Part shown: positions 17,184 to 25,503 of the stretch, one piece after another
Numbering within the stretch: the stretch's first letter is position 1
Layout: every line of letters starts with the position of its first letter
Source of the DNA: Myxococcales bacterium
GTDB lineage: Bacteria > Myxococcota_A > UBA9042
Assembly (NCBI GenBank): GCA_023954815.1
Contig: JAGSHB010000025.1
Location: 1 to 45,095, forward strand
Reading direction: 5' to 3'
DNA: 45,095 nucleotides
Position numbers and translations under genes: made by a program
Notes under the pieces: generated by a model
Seen by the model: only the letters and a program-made list of their open reading frames with translations
What the model was told of the DNA's origin: nothing
Database searches by the model: none

Positions 17184-18677
17184 ATGCCCCGTCAGGTCAC
17201 CCCATCTATGTCGAGCATACGCGACGTCGCCATGGGAAAGTGGAATCGGTTTGAATTCGGACTTTTGCGGAACTCATTCGATACTGTGAAGATGCTAGGG
17301 CTCGTGTTGGCGCTCAGTGCACTGGGTTGCTCGGCTGAGCCGGCCGCAGATGCTCCGATTGGTTTTGACGGCGGTGGGGCTGATGTGGCCATGGTCGATG
17401 GCGGCGTCTCCGATGGCGGCAGTGGCGGCGACACCAGTGGCGCGCCTGATGCCGGGTCGACTGACGCTGGTCTGTCGGATGCCGGCACGGAGGACGTTGG
17501 AACGTCGAGTTCAGCCGACACGCAAGTCCCAGAAGAGGATGCAGGGCCGCAGGACGTCTTCCCTTTGAACCCTGGTTCGCCGGTCAAGGCCATCACAGAG
17601 AAAGTGAGCGCCGGCCCGTGGACGTTCGCCGCACCGAGTCACGGAGACGTGAATCTGGCGGTCAATAGCAAGGGCGAAGTGAAGCTCGTCGGGCCCTTGA
17701 AGGGGCAGGTGGATCCCATCGTAGGTGGTGCAAGTAAACCCACCGAGGTGATCCGCTTTGGCGGCATGGTGTACCTCGCTGATGCCACCGGATTGCGCGG
17801 CATTTTGAGCGGCAAGCTCAAGTTGTCACCGCTGGCGGAGTTCCTACCGAAAAAGCCGATCACGGTGATGCGAGCCCGCAAAACCGCCGCCGGCGACGAT
17901 TTGTGGCTTGTCGTGGGGGATGCGCTGCTGCTGTATCGGGGAGGCAAGCTGTTCACGGTGACGGCGCCCAAAATGCAGGTTGCTGGCGCTCACTTGACCT
18001 TCGGGGGCGACGTTGAAGGCGGCCCGGCTCTCTGGGTGGGCGGCAAGGGCGGCCTGCACGCCATCAAGGTCACGGGCGGCAAAGTTACGGCGTGGCCGTA
18101 CCTGCTCGGGCGCAAAGTGGACGGTGTGCACGTCGACGCGAAGGGGCGAGTGTGGGCGGCCAGCAAGGGCGAGCTGCTGCGCAGAGACGCGCCCGGCCAA
18201 TGGACGACCCATGTGCCGAAGCACGGTCCCAAAGCGATCTGGGGACGACCGGGCGACGCAGCTTTCTGGGTGGCCACCGAGACCATGTTGCTGCGCTGGG
18301 AAGCGGGTGAACTGCACGAGGTACAGGGGGCACCAGCGGTCGCTGATTGGCGCATCGACGCTGCCGGTCGCCTGACCGGGCTCGATCTCAAGGGCGCGCT
18401 GGTTCGCGTGCAGACCACCAAACCCGTGGCCAAGCCGAAAGTCACGTGGAAGGGCGACATCGCCCCGCTCTTCGACAACTCGTGCGCTCAGTGTCACGGT
18501 ATCGACGGGGTCAATACGAAGCTGCACTCCTCAGCCCTGTGGAAGAAGAACTTCGCAAATATTTTAAAGAATGTGGAGAGCGGCGCCATGCCGTTGTCGC
18601 CCAAACAGCCCCTCACGCCAGGCGAGATCGCGCTGATCAAGGCCTGGAAGTCCGACGGATTTAAGGAGTCGCCATGA
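17184..18677 (+). CDS. Lipoprotein with C-terminal cytochrome c-like CxxCH domain
   Basis: The lipobox LSALGCSAEP places the lipidated Cys near residue 49 if translation begins at ATG 17184, which has a well-spaced GGAG site. GTG 17286 or ATG 17292 would give a more normal signal peptide but lacks a ribosome site. An Asp/Gly/Ser/Ala linker follows, then about 300 residues with beta-propeller-like repeats (for example LWVGGKGGLHAIK and GRVWAASKGELLRR). The last 75 residues contain one haem-binding motif, CAQCH (434-438), with a downstream MPLSPKQPLTPGEIALIKAW segment typical of the cytochrome c-like domain in planctomycete-type PSCyt1 proteins. Probably outer-membrane or surface electron transfer. 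First gene of a four-gene operon; its stop overlaps the next ATG. Confidence 0.8.
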   Translation: MPRQVTPSMSSIRDVAMGKWNRFEFGLLRNSFDTVKMLGLVLALSALGCSAEPAADAPIGFDGGGADVAMVDGGVSDGGSGGDTSGAPDAGSTDAGLSDAGTEDVGTSSSADTQVPEEDAGPQDVFPLNPGSPVKAITEKVSAGPWTFAAPSHGDVNLAVNSKGEVKLVGPLKGQVDPIVGGASKPTEVIRFGGMVYLADATGLRGILSGKLKLSPLAEFLPKKPITVMRARKTAAGDDLWLVVGDALLLYRGGKLFTVTAPKMQVAGAHLTFGGDVEGGPALWVGGKGGLHAIKVTGGKVTAWPYLLGRKVDGVHVDAKGRVWAASKGELLRRDAPGQWTTHVPKHGPKAIWGRPGDAAFWVATETMLLRWEAGELHEVQGAPAVADWRIDAAGRLTGLDLKGALVRVQTTKPVAKPKVTWKGDIAPLFDNSCAQCHGIDGVNTKLHSSALWKKNFANILKNVESGAMPLSPKQPLTPGEIALIKAWKSDGFKESP

Positions 18678-20254
18678 AGAGCCTCTCGCGCGTCATTGCG
18701 CTGGCCCTCGCCCTTTGGGTGTTGCCAGCCGCGGCGGTCGCCACTCCGCCGATGAGCAATCCGCTGCAGGTGTGTCCGGTTGACGCACCCAAGCTCGATC
18801 GCTTCACCTTCCTGCGATCGCTCAGCCTCGACTTGCGCGGCAACGTGCCAACGGTCGGCGAGCTGCAGCAGCTCAAGGGGCACAAGGATGTGCCGGAGAG
18901 CACCATCGACGCGTGGCTGTCGTCCGATGAGTTCGCTGTGCAGGCTGTGCGCCGTCACCGCGATCTGTTCTGGAACAACATCACCAACGTGCGTGCGCCA
19001 GCAAATCCGACGTACTTGCGTAAGTCTGGGCAGTTGTACTGGCGCAGTGGCGGCAACGTCGCCATTTACGTGCGCGGCGATCGCGTACCGTGCCTCAACA
19101 AGCCAGCGACATGGGACGCCGACGGTCAGATCGAGTACACCGAGCAAGCCGATGGCACCAAGCGTGAGGGCTACGTGCTGGTGTCGCCGTACTGGGCCCC
19201 GAACAACAAGATCAAGGTCTGCGCGCACGACGCGCAAGCCATCAAGGTCTCCCCAGCGGGCAAGACCTGTGGCGGTTACGGCACCTACCACGACCCGCAC
19301 TGCGGCTGCGGCCCGAATCTGCGTTGGTGCCACTACGGAGCGTCGAATACGGTGCTCATGCAGTCCTTCTCCAACAGCCTCGACCGCTCTGTTGCTGAGC
19401 TTATCAAGAAGGACGCGCCCTACATCGAGCTGTTCACCAACAAGACGATGTGGGTCAACGGACCTATCGTGTTCTTCTACCAGCACCAGCTTCATCAAAC
19501 TCGAATTCGCATGGAGCCGGCGCCGTTCGACGTGAGCAAGCTGCCGAAGCTCGCCTACACCGACATCAACAAGTGGGTGGAGATTCCGCTCGGATCGCAG
19601 CACGCCGGTGCGCTAACGCACCCGGCTTTCTTGCTGCGCTTTCAGACCAACTTCGCCCGCGCCAACCGCTTCTACAACACGTTCCTCTGCCAGCCCTTCC
19701 AGGCGCCTGCGAGCGGCATCGATGTGTCGGCGGTCACGGCCACGAGCCAGCCCGATCTGCAGCAGCGGCCGGGTTGTAAGTACTGCCACGCGCTGCTCGG
19801 TCCCGTGTCGTCCTACTGGGGTCGTTGGACGGAGAGCGGCGCTGGCTTCCTCAACAAGGCGGACTTCCCAGCCACGCGGGCCGATTGCGAGACGTGCGCC
19901 AAGACCGGGCAGCTCTGCAGCACTGAGTGCCGCCGTTACTACCTGACCAAGGCCACCGCCGACCCAGAAAAACCCTTCCTCGGCATGCTGAACGCCTACG
20001 TGTTCCGGCAGGACGTGCACAAGCACTACATCGAGCAGGGACCGAGGCTCATGGCCCTCGGCGCCGTGGCTGACAATCGCTTGCCCCGCTGCGTGGCTAA
20101 ACGCACCGCTGAGTGGCTCGTCGGACGCCAGCTTCAGGGCAAGGAGCTGGAGTGGGCACAAGAGCTCGCCCTGGACTTCGTCAAGAATGGCTACCGATTC
20201 CGCTCTTTGGTTCGCGACATCGTGACCAGCGACATCTACCGGAGGGTGCGATGA
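18674..20254 (+). CDS. Exported DUF1549/DUF1588-like protein with one CxxCH haem motif
   Basis: After a Sec signal peptide (ALALALWVLPAAAVA), the FLRSLSLDLRGNVPTVGEL segment matches the N-terminal DUF1549-type signature (RLSLDLxGxxPT). Near the middle, HAGALTHPAFLL...FYNTFLC resembles the DUF1588 segment, followed by a CKYCH haem motif at 368-372. There are two further Cys clusters, CGGYGTYHDPHCGCG near 197-211 and CETCAKTGQLCSTEC after the haem site, which could form disulphides or bind metal. Length is 526 aa. An AAGGAG site precedes the ATG within the upstream gene, and the stop overlaps the next ATG. The family's function is unknown; a periplasmic or surface redox role is inferred from the haem motif and neighbours. 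Confidence 0.78.
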   Translation: MKSLSRVIALALALWVLPAAAVATPPMSNPLQVCPVDAPKLDRFTFLRSLSLDLRGNVPTVGELQQLKGHKDVPESTIDAWLSSDEFAVQAVRRHRDLFWNNITNVRAPANPTYLRKSGQLYWRSGGNVAIYVRGDRVPCLNKPATWDADGQIEYTEQADGTKREGYVLVSPYWAPNNKIKVCAHDAQAIKVSPAGKTCGGYGTYHDPHCGCGPNLRWCHYGASNTVLMQSFSNSLDRSVAELIKKDAPYIELFTNKTMWVNGPIVFFYQHQLHQTRIRMEPAPFDVSKLPKLAYTDINKWVEIPLGSQHAGALTHPAFLLRFQTNFARANRFYNTFLCQPFQAPASGIDVSAVTATSQPDLQQRPGCKYCHALLGPVSSYWGRWTESGAGFLNKADFPATRADCETCAKTGQLCSTECRRYYLTKATADPEKPFLGMLNAYVFRQDVHKHYIEQGPRLMALGAVADNRLPRCVAKRTAEWLVGRQLQGKELEWAQELALDFVKNGYRFRSLVRDIVTSDIYRRVR

Positions 20255-21114
20255 ACACCATGACGTTCTCTGGGGCTCGTATGATGGCCCTTGCCTCTAC
20301 CCTTGCCTTCGCGGCGTGTGCCGAGGCCCCGGTTCAGCAGGTCCAGACCTTGCCAGCCGCCGAAAAAACTGCCGATAAACCGGCGGAAAAGGTCGAAAAG
20401 CAGCCGGAGGCTGGCCAGGAGGCCAAGGCGACGGAGAAGTTGCCGACAGCCCACGAAAATGGTCCGCGGGTCAATCCAGACCAGCGCTCCGGCAAGGTGA
20501 CGACCGGCACCGTGGTCGATCTCAAACCACTCGACGAGCCCGAGGCGACCGAAGGCGGGGCCACTGGCGGAATCGCAGTGGGAATGGCACCGACCGATCC
20601 GCCTGCGGCTCGTGTGCGTCGCCGGATGAACATCGACCAGCTCGACGCGGCCCTGAAGCGGGTCACAGGTGGGCCGGGCTGGGTGGCGGCCAACAAGAAA
20701 AATGAGCTCACGACGCTATCGTTGACCTTGGGTAAGCCCAACTACACCGACATGACCACCGAGGACCTCGAGCCCTCGGCCCTGTTCCAGAAGTTCCTAG
20801 CTGACGCTGCTCAGTCGGTGTGCATGAAGGTTGCCGCTGGTGATATGGCGCAAAAGACCGCCAGCAAGCGCAACCTGATGCGCCATGTCAGCCCGAAGGA
20901 CACGTGGGCGAGCAATCCGAAGGCGGTCAATGCAAATCTGGCATGGCTGATGCTGCGTTTTCACAGTCGGATGGTCGCACCAACGGCGACAGAGCTAGAG
21001 CCGTGGCGATTCCTATTTGAGACGGCGACCAAAGTGTCGGGCAACAAGCCAGACCAAGCGTGGCGTACGGTGTGCGTCGCCTTGGTGGTGCACCCTCACT
21101 TCTACACGTACTGA
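20251..21114 (+). CDS. Small lipoprotein of the CxxCH/DUF1501 operon
   Basis: The start is ATG 20251, which overlaps the upstream stop (ATGA) and has a GGAGGG site. A longer in-frame ORF from 20113 would run deep into the previous gene and hide the signal peptide. The signal ends in the lipobox LAFAAC. A Lys/Glu/Pro-rich linker follows (about 25-105), then a globular region of about 180 residues without CxxCH. The final VALVVHPHFYTY resembles the end of DUF1553/DUF1585-like proteins (LLxxPxFLYY), which suggests that this gene supplies a split-off C-terminal half of the domain set found fused in planctomycete homologues. That reading is an inference; the protein itself is not recognised. Confidence 0.7.
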   Translation: MNTMTFSGARMMALASTLAFAACAEAPVQQVQTLPAAEKTADKPAEKVEKQPEAGQEAKATEKLPTAHENGPRVNPDQRSGKVTTGTVVDLKPLDEPEATEGGATGGIAVGMAPTDPPAARVRRRMNIDQLDAALKRVTGGPGWVAANKKNELTTLSLTLGKPNYTDMTTEDLEPSALFQKFLADAAQSVCMKVAAGDMAQKTASKRNLMRHVSPKDTWASNPKAVNANLAWLMLRFHSRMVAPTATELEPWRFLFETATKVSGNKPDQAWRTVCVALVVHPHFYTY

Positions 21115-21181
21115 TCGCTGTGCAAGCGGGGCACCCCGCAGCAATTCCTCGGAGCATCGCTCCACCAGATGAGGCCGGACC

Positions 21182-22618
21182 ATGAAGCATGACGACGAAA
21201 GGCTCGCTGAGTTCACCCGCAGGCGCTTCTTGCGACGCGCCATGGCTGCCGGAGCTGGCGCGCTGAGCCTAGGCGCCATCCCTGGTCCGTTGATGGACCT
21301 CGGTTGGGCAGCAAACAAAGCGGCGGCGACCTCCTCCCCCAAGGTGAAGGACCGCTACTACATCTTCTGCTACTTCTCGGGCGGCTGGGACACGCTGCTG
21401 AGCCTCGATCCGCGTGATCCGGTGAAGTTCAGCAAAGGTAAGGTCGCGGTCACGCACATCGATCCGGCGTACGAGCAGCTGAACAATCCGCCCAACGGTG
21501 GCAAGCCCGTCAAGGTGAAGGGCGCTGGCGGTAAGATCGCCGAGTTCGGCCCGTACATCGGCGATTTGGAGAAGCACTTCGACAAGTTCTCGGTCGTGCG
21601 TGGTCTCAGCATGGACACATTGACCCACGAGGTCGGTCGTCGTCGCTTCCTCACCGGCAAGCCGCCGAGTGGTCTCCTGGCGCGTGGTTCGTCCGGTGCG
21701 ACATGGCTTGCGGGCTTGCTTGGCGAGACCGAGATCATCCCCAATCTCGCGGTGCGGGTGGAGAGTTACAACACAAGTCAGCCCAACTTCGCCACGGGCC
21801 TCAAGGTCAACAACGTGCCCGACCTGCTGCGCTCGCTGAAGGTCGACAAGGCGGCGCTGTCGCCGAAATTGGAGCAGCTGGTCAATCTGACGGTGGCGCA
21901 GTCCGCCGGATGTGGGCAGGCGAAGGCCTCGAAGATGTGGCAGGGGGCGGAGACCTCACGGCAGAAAGCCCGCGCGATGGTCAATGGTGGACTCGACGAT
22001 CTCTTCGCGTTCCAGGCCAAGACGCCCGCGATGACGGCGCTGCGCAACCACTACGGCATCAAGGCGTATGGTAGTGCGGCTTTGCAGACACCTCAGGCTC
22101 AGGCGGCCATGGCGGTAACGGCGATTACGGCGGGCATCAGCCGCGTCTGCAGCGTGCAGTTTCCCGTCCTCGACGCCCACTTCGACGACTGGGCGACGAC
22201 CCACGGTCCGCAACAGCAGGCCGGATTTAACACCATCGCTCGAATGCTGGAGGACCTGCAAAAACGCAGCTATCCCGGTGGCGGCACGTGGCTCGACCAT
22301 ACGACCATCGTCGCGTTTTCGGAGTTCAGCCGTACGCCGATGATCAACCAGCGCGGCGGTCGTGATCACTCGCTGACCAACGCCTGCTTGGTGGCTGGGG
22401 CCGGTATCAAGGGTGGCCAGGTCATCGGTGCGAGCGCGGATATTGCGCTAGCTCCGACGAAGACCAACGTCAGCACCGGCGAGTCAGACAACAGCAACGG
22501 CGAGATCATCAAACCGGAGCACATCTACAGAACGCTGCTGCATGACATCGGAATTACATCCGATGTGGCGGATATGCGTGTACCACCGATCACCGCGCTA
22601 CTGAGCAAGTCTACCTAG
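21182..22618 (+). CDS. DUF1501 family protein, Tat-exported
   Basis: The N terminus carries a twin-arginine signal, TRRRFLRRA at 12-20 followed by a short Ala/Gly hydrophobic region, so the protein is exported folded. The body matches DUF1501 (alkaline-phosphatase/sulfatase-like fold): YYIFCYFSGGWDTLLSLDPRD near 58-78, a VVRGLSMDTLTHEVGRRRFLTG segment, VAFSEFSRTP near 378, and GRDHSLTNACLVAGAGI. DUF1501 proteins accompany DUF1549/DUF1553/PSCyt1 proteins in planctomycetes and relatives, with no established substrate. A GAGG site precedes ATG 21182, 67 bases after the previous gene. It is the last gene of the 17184-22618 operon. Metal-dependent hydrolase activity is possible but not shown. Confidence 0.85.
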   Translation: MKHDDERLAEFTRRRFLRRAMAAGAGALSLGAIPGPLMDLGWAANKAAATSSPKVKDRYYIFCYFSGGWDTLLSLDPRDPVKFSKGKVAVTHIDPAYEQLNNPPNGGKPVKVKGAGGKIAEFGPYIGDLEKHFDKFSVVRGLSMDTLTHEVGRRRFLTGKPPSGLLARGSSGATWLAGLLGETEIIPNLAVRVESYNTSQPNFATGLKVNNVPDLLRSLKVDKAALSPKLEQLVNLTVAQSAGCGQAKASKMWQGAETSRQKARAMVNGGLDDLFAFQAKTPAMTALRNHYGIKAYGSAALQTPQAQAAMAVTAITAGISRVCSVQFPVLDAHFDDWATTHGPQQQAGFNTIARMLEDLQKRSYPGGGTWLDHTTIVAFSEFSRTPMINQRGGRDHSLTNACLVAGAGIKGGQVIGASADIALAPTKTNVSTGESDNSNGEIIKPEHIYRTLLHDIGITSDVADMRVPPITALLSKST

Positions 22619-22701
22619 CGTCTTCGTACAATGGGCACTCTTGTCTTGTTGCGGCTCCCGGGCACGCGTAGCATGCCTTCGGCAAAAACCAGGACGAGCC
22701 C

Positions 22702-24759
22702 ATGCGTAACTTTCTCCCAGCAAACTCCGTACTTATGGTCGCGACTGCGCTAGCGCTTTGGGGCTGTGGTGTTTCGTCTTCGTCGACCCCGCCAAAGGTG
22801 ACAGGGGCCGGTGGTGACGCCACGACCGCCGCAGACAGCACGCATCAGATTTCCGATAGCCAGGAAGCCACAGACGTCGGTAGCGGCGGTGTGTGCGGCG
22901 ACGGGGTCTGCGATGACCTAGAATCCACTGCCAGCTGCCCCAAGGACTGCAAAGCCAAGCCAGGGGTTTCCGGCTGCCTCGAGAGCAAGTGCAGCAGTGC
23001 GATGAAGAGCTGTTTCGGTGACAAGACATGCGCCTTCTTCGTCGACTGTGTGGCCAAGTGCGGGGACGTGTCTTGCATTCAGTCGTGCGTCCAGCAAGGC
23101 GGCCAGCCGACGCAGGCAAGCAAGAGCGTGCTGCAATGTGGCTCGAAAGCGGGTTGCTTCAAGGACGACAAGCTGACCTGCGGCAACGGTACGTGTGATG
23201 CGGGTGAGACCGCGGCGAGCTGCAAAGCCGACTGTGGCGGCGGGCTGTGCGGCAACGGTAGTTGCGAGCCAGGTGAGGACGAGAAGTCTTGCCCATTGGA
23301 CTGTGGCAACAAGCCGCCGAAGTGCGGCAACGGTAAGTGTGAACTCGGTGAGAGCCAAAAGTCGTGCCCGCAAGACTGCGGTAGCAAGCCGCCCTTTTGT
23401 GGCGATGGTCAGTGCACCAAGGGTGAGACGCCTCTCAACTGCAAACAGGACTGTAAGGCCTACAGCTTTTGCGGCAACGGCAAATGTGAGCCCGGCGAGA
23501 CGGCGGCGAACTGCAAGAAGGATTGTGCCACCAAGCCAGCAGACCCCATCGCGTGCGCGCAAAAACATTGTCCCAAGGAGTTCGCGCTCTGCCTGGGTCA
23601 GACCCAGTGCGCACAGTTGGTGAAGTGCTTCGCAGGATGTGGCACCGATGAAAGCTGCCTGAATAAGTGCGCTAGCAGTGCAGGCGACGTGCCGCCGCCC
23701 GGATTTATGGTCTTGTCCCAATGCGCGCAGAAAAGCGGGTGCGGTGGTGAGCAGCCTCAGTGCGGCGATGGGAAGTGCGAAGGGCCGGAGGAAAACGCCA
23801 AGAGCTGTCCAGTTGACTGCCAACAGCCACCCTTCTGCGGCAACGGCAAGTGTGAAAGCCCCATGGAGAGCGCCAAGTCGTGCCCAAAGGACTGCGCCAA
23901 GCCCTTTTGCGGCAACGGCAAGTGCGATCCAGGCGAGAGCTCGCTCAACTGTGCCAAGGACTGTGGCGGCGGTAGCGATGTCCTCAAGTGCGCGCAGAAG
24001 ACCTGCGGCTCAGCCTACAAGAAGTGCGCAGGCAGCAAGTCGTGCGCCAATGCCCTCTCCTGTCTGGCCAAGTGCACCACGAGTCAGTGCATGCAGGGAT
24101 GCGCGCTCTCCGCCCAGGGAGACTTTCAAACCTTTATCGCCCTGGCGCAGTGCGCTCAGAAGGCCGGCTGCCTATCCGGCGGTGGCGGACAATGCGGCGA
24201 CGGAAAGTGCTCCGACGGAGAGAGCCCACAGACATGCCCGCAAGATTGCTCGCCCAACAAATGTGGCGATGGCCATTGCACGCCCGGCGAGACGCCCCAG
24301 AATTGCCCCAAGGACTGCAAGAAGAACCAGTGCGGCGATGGCAAATGCAACTTCCCCAACGAGACGTCTCAGAACTGTCCGAAGGACTGCAAGAACGCCA
24401 GCCTGACGTGCAAGAATTCCTGCGGCAAAAAGGCGCCAAACTGCTGGTGCGACAATCAGTGCGAGCAAATGGGGGACTGCTGCCCAGACAAGAAGTTGTA
24501 CTGTGGCGCGGCGTCTCAGTGCGGCAACGGCAAATGTGAGCCAGGTGAGACGACGCAGAGTTGCGCGAAGGACTGTCCGCCCAAGCCGGTGTGTGGCAAC
24601 GGACTCTGTGAGGCGCCGTTCGAGAGCTCGAAGACCTGCCCGAAAGACTGCGGCGCGCCGCTCAAGCCCTGCAAGACCAAGAACGACTGCACCTCAAGCG
24701 AGATCTGCTGCATCAAGGCCAACGGAAACTTCTGTGTGCCGTCCGGGCAGTGCTTCTAG
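22702..24759 (+). CDS. Cys-rich lipoprotein with 14 CGNGxC repeats and a somatomedin-B-like domain
   Basis: Signal peptide with lipobox ALWGCG. By eye I count 14 copies of the repeat CGxGxCxxGExxxxCxxDC, whose Asp/Asn/Glu spacing could bind calcium. These are interrupted by three copies of a second Cys module of about 60 residues (CxxKxC...CxxxxxCAxxxxCxxKC...CAQKxGC) near residues 92-155, 289-350 and 431-493. At about 570-602 a segment has the somatomedin-B pattern: CxxxCGxxxxxCxCDxxC followed by GDCCPDK and a final Cys. The C terminus has CCIKANGNFC. Probably disulphide-rich, outer-membrane anchored, for adhesion or matrix contact. An AGGA site precedes the ATG; 83 bases separate it from the DUF1501 gene. 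Confidence 0.83.
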   Translation: MRNFLPANSVLMVATALALWGCGVSSSSTPPKVTGAGGDATTAADSTHQISDSQEATDVGSGGVCGDGVCDDLESTASCPKDCKAKPGVSGCLESKCSSAMKSCFGDKTCAFFVDCVAKCGDVSCIQSCVQQGGQPTQASKSVLQCGSKAGCFKDDKLTCGNGTCDAGETAASCKADCGGGLCGNGSCEPGEDEKSCPLDCGNKPPKCGNGKCELGESQKSCPQDCGSKPPFCGDGQCTKGETPLNCKQDCKAYSFCGNGKCEPGETAANCKKDCATKPADPIACAQKHCPKEFALCLGQTQCAQLVKCFAGCGTDESCLNKCASSAGDVPPPGFMVLSQCAQKSGCGGEQPQCGDGKCEGPEENAKSCPVDCQQPPFCGNGKCESPMESAKSCPKDCAKPFCGNGKCDPGESSLNCAKDCGGGSDVLKCAQKTCGSAYKKCAGSKSCANALSCLAKCTTSQCMQGCALSAQGDFQTFIALAQCAQKAGCLSGGGGQCGDGKCSDGESPQTCPQDCSPNKCGDGHCTPGETPQNCPKDCKKNQCGDGKCNFPNETSQNCPKDCKNASLTCKNSCGKKAPNCWCDNQCEQMGDCCPDKKLYCGAASQCGNGKCEPGETTQSCAKDCPPKPVCGNGLCEAPFESSKTCPKDCGAPLKPCKTKNDCTSSEICCIKANGNFCVPSGQCF

Positions 24760-24883
24760 CACCTTCAATTCACCAATCGACGGGCACCGAGAAGCGGCTT
24801 TCCTTCAGGCTTTTCGGCTGGCAATTTCGGCGTGGGCACCTCATTTCGACATCGCTCAGCCTTTTCGACACTACGAGGTACCC

Positions 24884-25357
24884 GTGAACAAGCGCGATGA
24901 CGCTGTCGAGATCCAATTCGATCTCGAGACCGATGGTGAGGGTTGGCCCCCGATTCCTGTCGAGCCCATTTGGTGCACGCCCGTGCCCAGCGGCGACGAG
25001 CACTACACGGTGACCAATGTGCCGATCTTCGCGGTCGACATCTCCCGTGGGGACATCATCCGCGCTCACCGCGGCCAAGGCGGCCCGATGCGCTTTGTGG
25101 CGTTGGTGGAGCAGGGCGGTCACAGCACCCTGCGGGTCATCGTCGCCAATCCGGATGAGGTGGAGGCGGTGGCGCAATCGCTCGCGTCCTTTGGTTGCGT
25201 GGTCAACCACACCTATATCGACCAGCTGCTGACCTTGGACTTGCCGCCGGGCGTTGACTACGGCGTCATTCGCGGCTGGCTACTCGATGCCGATGCGGCC
25301 GACCGGGTCGACTGGGAAGAGGGCGCGCTCGCCGCTGTTCACCGCGTCGAGCACTAG
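24884..25357 (+). CDS. DUF4265 domain protein
   Basis: A small cytoplasmic protein of 157 aa. The segments EPIWCTPVPSGDEHYTVTNVP, IFAVDISRGDIIRA and VVEQ-like VEQGGHSTLRVIV match DUF4265, a family of about 120-150 residues without known function that is common in Actinobacteria and Myxococcota. GTG 24884 is the likely start: GAGGTACCC precedes it and it gives the family's normal length. The same frame is open back to 24503 inside the upstream gene, but that extension is a shadow. The C-terminal region (LPPGVDYGVIRGWLLDADAADRVDWEEGAL) is acidic. The gap of 124 bases to the upstream gene holds nothing else I can support. Confidence 0.75.
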   Translation: MNKRDDAVEIQFDLETDGEGWPPIPVEPIWCTPVPSGDEHYTVTNVPIFAVDISRGDIIRAHRGQGGPMRFVALVEQGGHSTLRVIVANPDEVEAVAQSLASFGCVVNHTYIDQLLTLDLPPGVDYGVIRGWLLDADAADRVDWEEGALAAVHRVEH

Positions 25358-25402
25358 CCAAATCGCCGCAAGAGCTCTGGTTTTACAGTGTATAGGATGG
25401 TT

Positions 25403-25423
25403 CTTGGCTAGGCACTAGCCAGG
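25403..25423. terminator. Stem-loop between convergent genes
   Basis: TGGCTAG (25405-25411) and CTAGCCA (25415-25421) form a perfect 7-bp stem with a GCA loop, extendable to 9 bp with one G:T pair. It lies in the 146-bp gap between the DUF4265 gene (+) and the end of the 2164-aa Cys-rich gene (-), where a bidirectional terminator is expected. No clear T-run flanks it, so this is a candidate only. The rest of the gap shows no gene. Confidence 0.4.
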
Positions 25424-25503
25424 CGCCAGACCGTTACGACGCTGGGTGGCGCCCGCGCTCGTCCGAGCCCGCTCGCCTGCCCTCTGACGCTTGGCTGAAA
25501 AGC

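Noticed and set aside
18494-19603. 369-aa minus-strand ORF inside the CxxCH operon
   Set aside because: Antisense to the signal peptide, CxxCH and DUF1549-like protein; no support of its own.
20113-20250. N-terminal extension of the 20251 lipoprotein
   Set aside because: It overlaps the previous gene deeply and hides a clear lipoprotein signal; ATG 20251 has GGAGGG and an ATGA overlap.
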